DNA from: JACKNG01 sp040904625
GTDB taxonomy: Bacteria; Pseudomonadota; Gammaproteobacteria; Ga0077536
Length of the DNA stretch: 5,942 nt
Direction of reading: 5' to 3'
NCBI GenBank assembly: GCA_040904625.1
Contig: JBBDTC010000155.1
Location: 1-5,942, forward strand
Each line of letters begins with the position of its first letter. Positions within the stretch are counted from its first letter, which is position 1. Made by a program: the position numbers and the translations under genes. Below the pieces are notes generated by a model. It was not told where the DNA came from and made no database searches. It saw nothing but the letters and a program-made list of their open reading frames with translations. Below are positions 1 to 5,942 of the stretch, piece by piece.

Positions 1-36
1 CGCTCACTTCTTCAGAGCTTCCCAAAGGCAAACGCA

Positions 37-1553
<1,517 letters not shown>

Positions 1554-1557
<4 letters not shown>

Positions 1558-1895
1558 GCCTCTACCAACTGCAGAAATTTCTCTACGTGCTCAATCGCGA
1601 ACCGCAGGCGCAGGCGCGTTATCACGAGGATTTGGACAGCCTCATCGATGATTACGACCTGACCGGCGAGGAGGCCGAAGCACTGCGCACAGGTGACATC
1701 GGCCTGCTCTACGTGCTCGGCGTCAACGGCCAGATTCTGATGCATTATGCCGCCTTTCTGGGTATCGCCTGGTTCGACTACCTCGAACGCATGCGCGAAG
1801 GCATCGCCCAGCACGGCCCGGTCCGTGCCGGCGTCTACACCCTGACCGGCGATGGCGCGAGCTTCACCGAGGAAGAGCGGGAGCGGCCGCGATGA
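1554..1895 (+). CDS. LigA-type small subunit of extradiol ring-cleavage dioxygenase
   Basis: This is a 113-residue protein of the LigA-domain type, the small alpha subunit of protocatechuate 4,5-dioxygenase-like enzymes, which packs over the active site of the LigB subunit. Visible traits are the helical start MSLYQLQKFLYVLNRE, the D-x-x-x-L-I-D-D-Y-D-L-T stretch at 26-37, EEAEAL at 39-44, and DIGLLYVLGVNGQILMHYAA at 48-67, all characteristic of this small-subunit family. There is no signal peptide or membrane segment, so it should be cytoplasmic. The frame stays open upstream to an ATG at 1509, but the ATG at 1554 is chosen. It overlaps the dehydrogenase stop as ATGA, has GGGGAA about three bases before it, and begins exactly where family homology begins. 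Its own stop overlaps the ligB-like start by the same ATGA arrangement. LigA subunits have no catalytic metal site of their own, so activity depends on the next gene. Confidence 0.85.
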
Positions 1896-2749
1896 GCCTC
1901 GTCTATGCCGGCGTACTGAGCCACGCTCCGGGCATTACGGGGCGTGCAGATCTGGTCAAGAACACGGCCAGACGCGATGAACTCTATGCCGCTTTCGAGC
2001 GCCAACGCCAGGACATCCAGGCCAGCGGAGCGGAAGCGCTGATAGTCGTTGCCGCCGAGCATTTCGCCAATTTCTTCATGAACAACATGCCGGCATTCTG
2101 CATCGGCATGAGCGATCGCTACGAAGGGCCGATCGAAGATCCGGGCTGGCTCAAAATCCCGCGGACGACCGTACCCGGCAATGCCGCGCTCAGCCAGCGG
2201 CTCATCATGGCGGTCATGCAATCGGTCGACGTCGCCTATGCCGAAGAATGGAAGTTCGATCACGGCATCATGGTGCCGCTGCATTTCCTGACCCCGGATT
2301 ATGATCTCCCGGTGATCCCGGCCAATATCAACTGCCAGGGGCCGCCGCTGGCACCACTCAATCGGGTCTGGGCTTTCGGCGAAGCACTGCGCCGAGCCTG
2401 CGACGCTCAGGCGGAGAAGATTGCCCTGGTCGGCACCGGCGGCATCTCACACTGGCCCGCCACACCGGACTCCGGAAAAATCAACGAAGCCTGGGATCGC
2501 GCGTTCCTCGAACGCCTGCTAACCCAGGATCGCGACGCCCTGCTCGCCTACGACGACATCGATACTTATCGCGAGGCCGGTCAGGGTGGCTTCGAGATCC
2601 GCACCTATATCGCCACAGCCGCAGCGGCACAGGGTCCGGGGGAACTCCAATTCTATACCGCCGAACTGCCCATATTTGCCGTCGGCTGCACGGTCGCGCG
2701 TTTTGCCGTCGCTCCTTGCGAGCCACCGATGAGATCGGCCACCCCGTAG
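1892..2749 (+). CDS. LigB/MhpB-type class III extradiol dioxygenase, catalytic subunit
   Basis: This is a 285-residue catalytic subunit of a class III (LigB superfamily) extradiol dioxygenase, which uses non-heme Fe(II) and O2 to cleave a catecholic ring next to one hydroxyl. All expected active-site positions are visible. The predicted iron ligands are His11 (LSHAPG), His57 (AAEHFANFF) and Glu235 (GGFEIR), and the acid/base histidines are His124 (FDHGIMVPL) and His187 (GTGGISHWP). The second-histidine region, with FF-NNMPAFCIGM, resembles MhpB (2,3-dihydroxyphenylpropionate dioxygenase) more than LigB. The adjacent separate LigA gene is the protocatechuate 4,5-dioxygenase layout. The start overlaps the LigA stop (ATGA), with a purine-rich GAGGAAGAGCGGGAG upstream. 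The family core ends near VARF (residue 271). The last 14 residues look like a non-homologous tail and lie antisense to mlaB. The substrate is not determined: homoprotocatechuate, protocatechuate-like or 2-aminophenol-like substrates are all possible. Confidence 0.87.
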   Translation: MSLVYAGVLSHAPGITGRADLVKNTARRDELYAAFERQRQDIQASGAEALIVVAAEHFANFFMNNMPAFCIGMSDRYEGPIEDPGWLKIPRTTVPGNAALSQRLIMAVMQSVDVAYAEEWKFDHGIMVPLHFLTPDYDLPVIPANINCQGPPLAPLNRVWAFGEALRRACDAQAEKIALVGTGGISHWPATPDSGKINEAWDRAFLERLLTQDRDALLAYDDIDTYREAGQGGFEIRTYIATAAAAQGPGELQFYTAELPIFAVGCTVARFAVAPCEPPMRSATP

Positions 2750-2994
2750 AGATCCGCCAACGCATCGAGCGATTTCGGTAGATGTTCGTGGCGCAATGTA
2801 CGGCGTTTCGACGACGCTTCGCGACGAGCATGAAAGACGAGCGCGAGCGCGCTCGAGTCGATCTCGTCGACGGCCTGCCAGTCCAGTACCACGTCACCCG
2901 CGTCCAGCGCCGCGCTGACCTGCGCGCGCGCCGCCGTGTGGGTCGCAAGCGTCATCGTGCCGCCGAGCGCAAGCGTTTCCGGTTCGACGCTCAC
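2653..2994 (-). CDS. mlaB: MlaB, STAS-domain subunit of the Mla phospholipid transporter
   Basis: This is a 113-residue cytoplasmic STAS-domain protein. MlaB binds the MlaF ATPase and is needed for assembly and activity of the MlaFEDB complex. The visible STAS pattern is a first strand with TLALGG (7-12), then VVLDWQAVDEIDSSALALVF (35-54) and a closing ALADLYGVADLIG (78-90). Ser47 after Asp46 aligns with the conserved Thr after Asp in the E. coli protein. The start is GTG at 2994-2992, overlapping the mlaC stop as GTGA, with AAAGGA seven bases upstream. E. coli MlaB has about 97 residues and ends just after the equivalent of ADL. Here some 23 extra residues continue into the 3' end of the convergent ligB gene. 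That tail is probably a read-through extension created when the original stop was lost. In E. coli, ibaG and murA follow; here they do not. Confidence 0.82.
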   Translation of the reverse strand: MSVEPETLALGGTMTLATHTAARAQVSAALDAGDVVLDWQAVDEIDSSALALVFHARREASSKRRTLRHEHLPKSLDALADLYGVADLIGGSQGATAKRATVQPTANMGSSAV

Positions 2995-3599
2995 CCGGTC
3001 TTCCTTTCGGCATTCTTCTCGCGCAGCAAGCGAATAAGGCCTTCCATGCCCGACTTCTCCACGGTGCTGCCGAACAGGCTGCGATAGTTGACGACGAGGC
3101 TCACGCCGTCGACCAGAACGTCATACACCTTCCAGCCGTCGTCGCGCGCAATCATGCGGTAATCCATCCGTATGGGCTTGCCGCCGTCCTTGCTGACGAG
3201 CGTCTGGACGGTCGTCTGCTTGGCGTCAGCATCGAGATCCAACGGTCGGTAGTTGATTTGATACTCATCAAAGCCTTGGAGTGCAACCGAATAAGTCCGC
3301 ACGAGCAAAGTGCGGAACTCGCATACCAGCGCCTCCTGGTCGGCCGTCTCGGCACCGCGCCAGTACTTGCCGACGGCGAGCCGGGTCATGGCCTCGAAAT
3401 CGAAATGCTCGGCGACGCTGTCATAGACCAGGTCGGACAACGCCTCGACCTCGCCTTCTCCGCGCAAAATCTCGCGCACTTCCTCCACGGAGGTCTTTAC
3501 CAACTGGTCGGGCAGCAAGGGATCGGCAGCAGCGAGGCTGGCACACAGAGTCACCAACAGCAAGAAAACCGGGACCGCACGCCATGTAATCATGATCAA
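2991..3599 (-). CDS. mlaC: MlaC, periplasmic phospholipid-binding carrier
   Basis: This is a 202-residue periplasmic shuttle that carries phospholipids between the outer-membrane MlaA complex and the inner-membrane MlaFEDB complex. It has an N-terminal signal peptide: hydrophobic VPVFLLLVTLCASLAAA with likely signal peptidase I cleavage after Ala25 (AAA|DP). The MlaC (Tol_Tol_Ttg2) family pattern follows: HFDFEAMTRLAVGKYWR (65-81), EFRTLLVRTY (94-103), a DYRM strand near 146, and GWKVYDVLVDGVSLVVNYR (155-173). The start is probably TTG at 3599-3597, six bases after AGGAGAG and overlapping the mlaD stop (TTGA). The ATG six bases further on (3593) is the alternative and changes only two residues of the signal peptide. 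The length is normal for the family. The gene ends in GTGA overlap with mlaB, so the operon is tightly coupled. Confidence 0.9.
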   Translation of the reverse strand: MIMITWRAVPVFLLLVTLCASLAAADPLLPDQLVKTSVEEVREILRGEGEVEALSDLVYDSVAEHFDFEAMTRLAVGKYWRGAETADQEALVCEFRTLLVRTYSVALQGFDEYQINYRPLDLDADAKQTTVQTLVSKDGGKPIRMDYRMIARDDGWKVYDVLVDGVSLVVNYRSLFGSTVEKSGMEGLIRLLREKNAERKTG

Positions 3600-4060
3600 T
3601 TGCCACTCTCCTGGGCTTTGTCGTAGAGAAACTGTCCGATGATGTGCTCGAGCACGACGGCCGATTGCGTAATGTTCATATGACCGCCGTCAGCCAACAT
3701 CGTTTCTTCGCCGCCGGCATCGAGGCCGACATAGTTCTCGCCGAGCACGCCGGAGGTCAGAATCGAGGCACTGGTATCGGTCGGAAAGCGATAGCTGTCG
3801 TCGATAGCCATCGTCACCGTCGCCTGGTAGCGATCGCTGTCGAAATCGATGCCGACGACCCGACCGACGGTCACGCCGGCGGCACGTACCGGTGCGCGCA
3901 CCTTGAGGCTGCCGATATTACTGAAGCTGGCCGTCACCGCGTAAGCGTCGCGGCCCGCGGCAAATCCCATATTGCCGACTTTGAGCGCAAGGAAGAGCAG
4001 GGCGGCGAAACCCGCCAGCACGAACACGCCGACCCAGAATTCGATCATGCGGCTATTCAT
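3596..4060 (-). CDS. mlaD: MlaD, MCE-domain lipid-binding subunit anchored in the inner membrane
   Basis: This is a 154-residue protein with one N-terminal membrane anchor (about residues 8-27, FWVGVFVLAGFAALLFLALK) and a single MCE domain (about 39-116). In characterised Mla systems MlaD forms a hexameric ring on the periplasmic face and passes lipid through its central pore to MlaE. Visible MCE features are YAVTASFSNIGSLKVRAPVR at 40-59, AGVTVGRV, and ILTSGVLGENYVGLDAGG at 100-117. The segment TQSAVVLEHIIGQFLYDKA (131-149) matches the pore-lining helix of MlaD. The protein stops five residues later. It therefore lacks the hydrophilic tail of the roughly 183-residue E. coli protein, and the tail is not conserved among homologues. 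The ATG at 4060 is preceded by AAGGTGA seven bases away. A 45-base gap separates it from mlaE. Confidence 0.92.
   Translation of the reverse strand: MNSRMIEFWVGVFVLAGFAALLFLALKVGNMGFAAGRDAYAVTASFSNIGSLKVRAPVRAAGVTVGRVVGIDFDSDRYQATVTMAIDDSYRFPTDTSASILTSGVLGENYVGLDAGGEETMLADGGHMNITQSAVVLEHIIGQFLYDKAQESGN
3606..3612 (-). promoter_or_regulatory. ribosome-binding site that favours the TTG start of mlaC
   Basis: AGGAGAG on the minus strand (3612 to 3606), inside the end of mlaD, lies six bases before the TTG at 3599. It is twelve bases before the alternative ATG at 3593. The spacing is near ideal for the TTG and long for the ATG, so the TTG is preferred. Confidence 0.5.
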
Positions 4061-4092
4061 CGTTGGTTCACCTTATGTAGTTCAAAGCGCAT
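4057..4092 (-). CDS. possible 11-codon leader ORF between mlaE and mlaD
   Basis: In the mlaE-mlaD gap there is an ATG at 4092 followed by ten sense codons (MRFELHKVNQR) and a TGA that overlaps the mlaD start as ATGA. GAGAGGG lies eight bases before the ATG, partly overlapping the mlaE stop. The arrangement would allow ribosomes to pass from mlaE to mlaD by way of a tiny coupling ORF. mlaD also has its own good ribosome-binding site inside this ORF. So short an ORF can arise by chance, and I know of no family it belongs to. Confidence 0.15.
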   Translation of the reverse strand: MRFELHKVNQR

Positions 4093-4105
4093 CGCTCACA
4101 CCCTC

Positions 4106-4903
4106 TCAACTCCAGAGCTGCAGCATGAAACCGGTCAGGACGAGATCGAGCGCGAGAACCAGCAGCGAGGCATGGACCACCGTCCGCGTGGTCGCGCGTG
4201 AGACGCCCTCGGCGGTCGGCGGCGCCGCGAAACCCTCGAAGGTCGCGACGGCGGCGATACCAATACCGAAGACCACACTCTTTATGACACCGTTGAGCAC
4301 GTCCTGGCGGAAGTCGACCGCAGCCTGCATTTGCGACCAGAACGCACCATCATCCACCCCGAGCAGACGAACGCCGACGAGATAGGCGCCAAAGATCCCG
4401 AGCGCGGAAAACAGCGCCGCGAGCAATGGCATCGAGATGACCGCGCCCCAGAAGCGTGGCGCGACGACACGCGCCACCGGATCGACCGCCATCATCTCCA
4501 TCGCGACCAGCTGATCGGTGGCCTTCATCAGCCCGATCTCGGCCGTGATTGCCGAGCCTGCGCGACTCGCGAAGAGCAGTGCCGCGACCACCGGTCCGAG
4601 CTCGCGTACCAGCGAGAGCGCGACGAGTACGCCGAGCTTCTCTTCCGACCCGTAGGTCTCGAGCGTGTCATAGCCCTGCATGCCGAGGACCATGCCGACG
4701 AACAAGCCCGAGACCATGATGATGACCAACGACAAGGCGCCCGCGAAGTAGATTTCCCGCAGCGTCAACGTCGGCCGGGTGACACTCGCCCCGGACGCCA
4801 TGAGCACGCGCCCCATGAACAAGGCAGCCGCACCGGTGCGACGCACGCCATCGAGTGCCCACGAGCCGCAGCGGGCGACAACATCCACTGCACGATCAAG
4901 CAT
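4106..4903 (-). CDS. mlaE: MlaE, inner-membrane permease of the Mla phospholipid transporter
   Basis: This is a 265-residue polytopic permease of the MlaE family, the transmembrane part of the ABC-type MlaFEDB complex that handles phospholipid between the inner membrane and the MlaD ring. The diagnostic segments are all present: ELGPVVAALLFASRAGSA (101-118), TAEIGLMKATDQLVAMEMMA (120-139), DPVARVVAPRFWG (141-153), and the closing SRATTRTVVHASLLVLALDL (235-254). Hydrophobic stretches fall at about 52-77, 92-112, 153-178, 205-222 and 242-261. Length and sequence agree with E. coli MlaE (about 260 residues). The ATG at 4903 lies eight bases inside the end of mlaF and has no obvious Shine-Dalgarno sequence. 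Expression probably relies on translational coupling with mlaF. A short inverted repeat spans this start. Confidence 0.93.
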   Translation of the reverse strand: MLDRAVDVVARCGSWALDGVRRTGAAALFMGRVLMASGASVTRPTLTLREIYFAGALSLVIIMVSGLFVGMVLGMQGYDTLETYGSEEKLGVLVALSLVRELGPVVAALLFASRAGSAITAEIGLMKATDQLVAMEMMAVDPVARVVAPRFWGAVISMPLLAALFSALGIFGAYLVGVRLLGVDDGAFWSQMQAAVDFRQDVLNGVIKSVVFGIGIAAVATFEGFAAPPTAEGVSRATTRTVVHASLLVLALDLVLTGFMLQLWS

Positions 4904-4908
4904 GATCG
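4893..4908. repeat. short inverted repeat over the mlaE start codon
   Basis: CGATCA (4893-4898) and TGATCG (4903-4908) are exact reverse complements separated by four bases. The right arm includes the mlaE start and the left arm includes the mlaF stop, so the mRNA could form a small hairpin here. A six-pair stem is modest and may be chance. Confidence 0.3.
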
Positions 4909-5705
4909 AGGCCCAGAGCGCGCCCGAAATCGTCGGCCGGATAGTGAAAACGGACCGGTCCGTCGGTTTCGCCCTGCACGAACTGGCGCACTATCGGCAC
5001 CTCGGATTCACGCATCTCGGCCGGTGTACCCTGCGCGACGATACGCCCCTCTGCCATGAGATAAACGTAATCGACGATACGCAAGGATTCCTGCACATCG
5101 TGGGTGACGACGATGGAGGTCGCGCCGAGCGCGTCGTTGGAGCGCCGGATCAGCTGGCCGACAACGCTGAGTGAAATCGGATCGAGGCCGGCGAACGGTT
5201 CGTCGTACATGACCAGCATCGGGTCGAGTGCCACCGCACGAGCCAGCGCGACACGGCGCGCCATGCCACCGGAAAGCTCGGACGGCATCAATTCCGCAGT
5301 GCCGCGCAAGCCCACGGCTTGCAGTTTGAGCAGCACCAGGTCGCGAATGGCCTCATCCGGCAGATCGGTGTGTTCGCGCATCTGGAAGGCGATATTCTCG
5401 AATACCGTCATGTCGGTGAACAGGGCGCCGCCCTGGAACAGCATGCCCATACGACGGCGCATACGGTAGAGCCCGCCGGCGTCGAGCGCGGCCATGTCTT
5501 CGCCGGCAACCCGCACGCTACCGCTTTGGGCGCGCTCCTGGCGACCGATGAGCCGCAGCAGCGTGGTCTTGCCGCAGCCGCTGCCGCCCATCAGTGCCAC
5601 GACCTGGCCACGCGGGACCTCGAGATTGACGTCATGCAGAATGCGTCTCGCCTCGGTGTAACCGAAGCTTAAGTCGCGAATTTCAACGAGCGGGGGTTCG
5701 GGCAC
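4896..5705 (-). CDS. mlaF: MlaF, ATPase of the Mla phospholipid ABC transporter
   Basis: This is a 269-residue cytoplasmic ABC ATPase that powers the MlaFEDB phospholipid transporter. Numbering from the GTG at 5705, it shows Walker A GGSGCGKTT (40-48), the Q-loop at Gln91 (LFQGG), signature LSGGM (144-148), Walker B LVMYDEP with catalytic Glu169, D-loop AGLDP (172-176) and the switch His202 (THD). The C-terminal GPVRFHYPADDF (249-260) corresponds to the MlaF-specific tail that clasps the partner ATPase and binds MlaB. The frame is open to 5882, but the added 59 residues do not look like protein (scattered Cys, Arg and Pro, no family match). The GTG gives exactly the length of E. coli MlaF and begins just before LVEIRDLSFGY. 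No clear Shine-Dalgarno precedes it, so the start is the least certain part. The stop overlaps mlaE by eight bases. Confidence 0.91.
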   Translation of the reverse strand: MPEPPLVEIRDLSFGYTEARRILHDVNLEVPRGQVVALMGGSGCGKTTLLRLIGRQERAQSGSVRVAGEDMAALDAGGLYRMRRRMGMLFQGGALFTDMTVFENIAFQMREHTDLPDEAIRDLVLLKLQAVGLRGTAELMPSELSGGMARRVALARAVALDPMLVMYDEPFAGLDPISLSVVGQLIRRSNDALGATSIVVTHDVQESLRIVDYVYLMAEGRIVAQGTPAEMRESEVPIVRQFVQGETDGPVRFHYPADDFGRALGLDHA

Positions 5706-5858
5706 GGATCGGAAGAGCGCTTGGGTCGGCCGGGATAATGAGTCAGGGCCGCTATCTTCGCACGAAATCGGGTGGAGCGTGCCTCGACAGACAGGCCGCT
5801 GCCGGCGCCAAAGCCGCTGTCGGCGACCAGCCTGCGTCCCCTGGAGTACACCTGCTGA
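5706..5858. other. intergenic region upstream of mlaF (presumed mla promoter region)
   Basis: No family-like coding sequence was seen in any of the three forward frames or in the upstream extension of the mlaF frame. It should carry the mla promoter if the operon starts at mlaF. I find only weak -10-like sequence (CATTAT on the minus strand, about 5738-5733) and no matching -35, so no promoter is called. The region holds an 18-bp imperfect tandem repeat and the left arm of an inverted repeat. It ends against a transposase fragment. Confidence 0.45.
5795..5830. repeat. two-copy imperfect 18-bp tandem repeat upstream of mlaF
   Basis: Bases 5795-5812 and 5813-5830 are adjacent 18-bp units matching at 14 of 18 positions. 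The first 13 bases of each differ at only one position (GCCGCTG, then C or T, then CGGCG). They lie 90-125 bases before the mlaF start. They could be a regulator's paired site or simple GC-rich sequence drift. Confidence 0.4.
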
Positions 5859-5872
5859 GCAAGCGGGTACTC
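5844..5872. repeat. inverted repeat at the edge of the IS110 fragment
   Basis: GAGTAC (5844-5849) and GTACTC (5867-5872) are exact reverse complements with a 17-base spacer. There is no T-tract, so it does not look like a terminator. It sits where recognisable transposase homology begins, between the fragment and the mlaF upstream region. Confidence 0.3.
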
Positions 5873-5942
5873 TGTGCGGCACCCGAGCCTCTACATGGCG
5901 ACCCTATCCGCGATCCGCTTCAATCCGACAATCCGCACCTTC
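5859..5942 (+). mobile_element. IS110-family transposase C-terminal fragment, runs off the window
   Basis: From the TGA at 5856-5858 the forward frame is open to the window end. It contains LYMATLSAIRFNPTIRTF (5889-5942), with VRHPS just before it. This matches the C-terminal (Transposase_20) domain of IS110-family transposases as I know it: V-R-x-x-LYMA-L-A-RFNP-IR-F, normally followed by YQRL-AAGK. IS110 transposases are DEDD recombinases of about 300-400 residues. The sequence before this point carries stops in this frame and shows no IS110 homology in the other two forward frames. The upstream two-thirds of the protein is therefore missing, and this is most likely a truncated remnant whose breakpoint is near 5860-5880. 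How far it continues to the right is not visible. Confidence 0.6.

Noticed and set aside
1..36. 3' end of an upstream gene
   Set aside because: The 36 bases before the first gene have no stop codon that clearly closes a gene. One frame runs to a TGA at 72-74, but the short peptide is not recognisable, so nothing is called.
2844..2855. Perfect 12-bp palindrome CGAGCGCGCTCG as a terminator for the catabolic operon
   Set aside because: It has no T-tract, lies inside mlaB's conserved STAS region about 95 bases past the ligB stop, and encodes conserved residues. It is most likely chance in GC-rich sequence.
2782..3087. 101-codon plus-strand ORF downstream of ligB
   Set aside because: It is antisense to mlaB and the end of mlaC, is Arg-rich, has no ribosome-binding site and no recognisable domain.
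4331..5059. 242-codon plus-strand open frame across mlaE/mlaF
   Set aside because: Its composition is His/Arg/Asp/Glu-rich and low-complexity, as expected of the complement of hydrophobic mlaE. Both real genes on the other strand are well supported.
5706..5882. N-terminal extension of MlaF to the ATG at 5882
   Set aside because: The extra 59 residues look like translated non-coding sequence and would make the protein far longer than the family's roughly 269 residues.

Overview
The window reads as high-GC proteobacterial DNA, most likely gammaproteobacterial. That placement is an inference from the mla gene order F-E-D-C-B with no mlaA inside it, from strong resemblance to known Mla proteins, and from dense, overlapping genes. 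It holds two operons that converge near position 2700, plus a fragment of an insertion sequence at the right edge.

Left part (37-2749, + strand): three catabolic genes, each joined to the next by a 4-base ATGA stop/start overlap. They encode an HpaE-type aldehyde dehydrogenase, a small LigA-type subunit and a LigB/MhpB-type class III extradiol dioxygenase. The dioxygenase (LigA+LigB) would open a catechol-type ring by meta cleavage. The dehydrogenase would then oxidise the resulting hydroxymuconic semialdehyde to the acid (the dehydrogenase branch of meta-cleavage pathways). The substrate cannot be read from the sequence. The operon's promoter and its earlier genes lie off the left edge.

Right part (5705 down to 2653, - strand): mlaF-mlaE-mlaD-mlaC-mlaB, a complete retrograde phospholipid transport operon. 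MlaF (ATPase), MlaE (permease), MlaD (membrane-anchored MCE ring) and MlaB (STAS subunit) form the inner-membrane complex. MlaC is the periplasmic lipid carrier. mlaA (the outer-membrane partner) and the ibaG/murA genes that follow mlaB in E. coli are absent here. Three of the five mla genes appear to use non-ATG starts (mlaF GTG, mlaC TTG, mlaB GTG).

Junction: ligB and mlaB overlap tail to tail by 97 bp, with no terminator between them. Each gene's 3' end lies antisense to the conserved end of the other's protein. This looks like a rearrangement joint between accessory catabolic DNA and a housekeeping operon.

Right edge (5706-5942): an intergenic stretch with an 18-bp imperfect tandem repeat and a 6-bp-arm inverted repeat, followed by the start of an open frame whose peptide matches the C-terminal domain of IS110-family transposases. 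The preceding part of that transposase is missing in all three forward frames, so it is probably a truncated remnant.

I found no RNA genes, CRISPR arrays or convincing intrinsic terminators. I also found no evidence of an undescribed multi-gene system. The main points of interest are the unassigned ring-cleavage set, the convergent joint, and the IS110 fragment upstream of mlaF.
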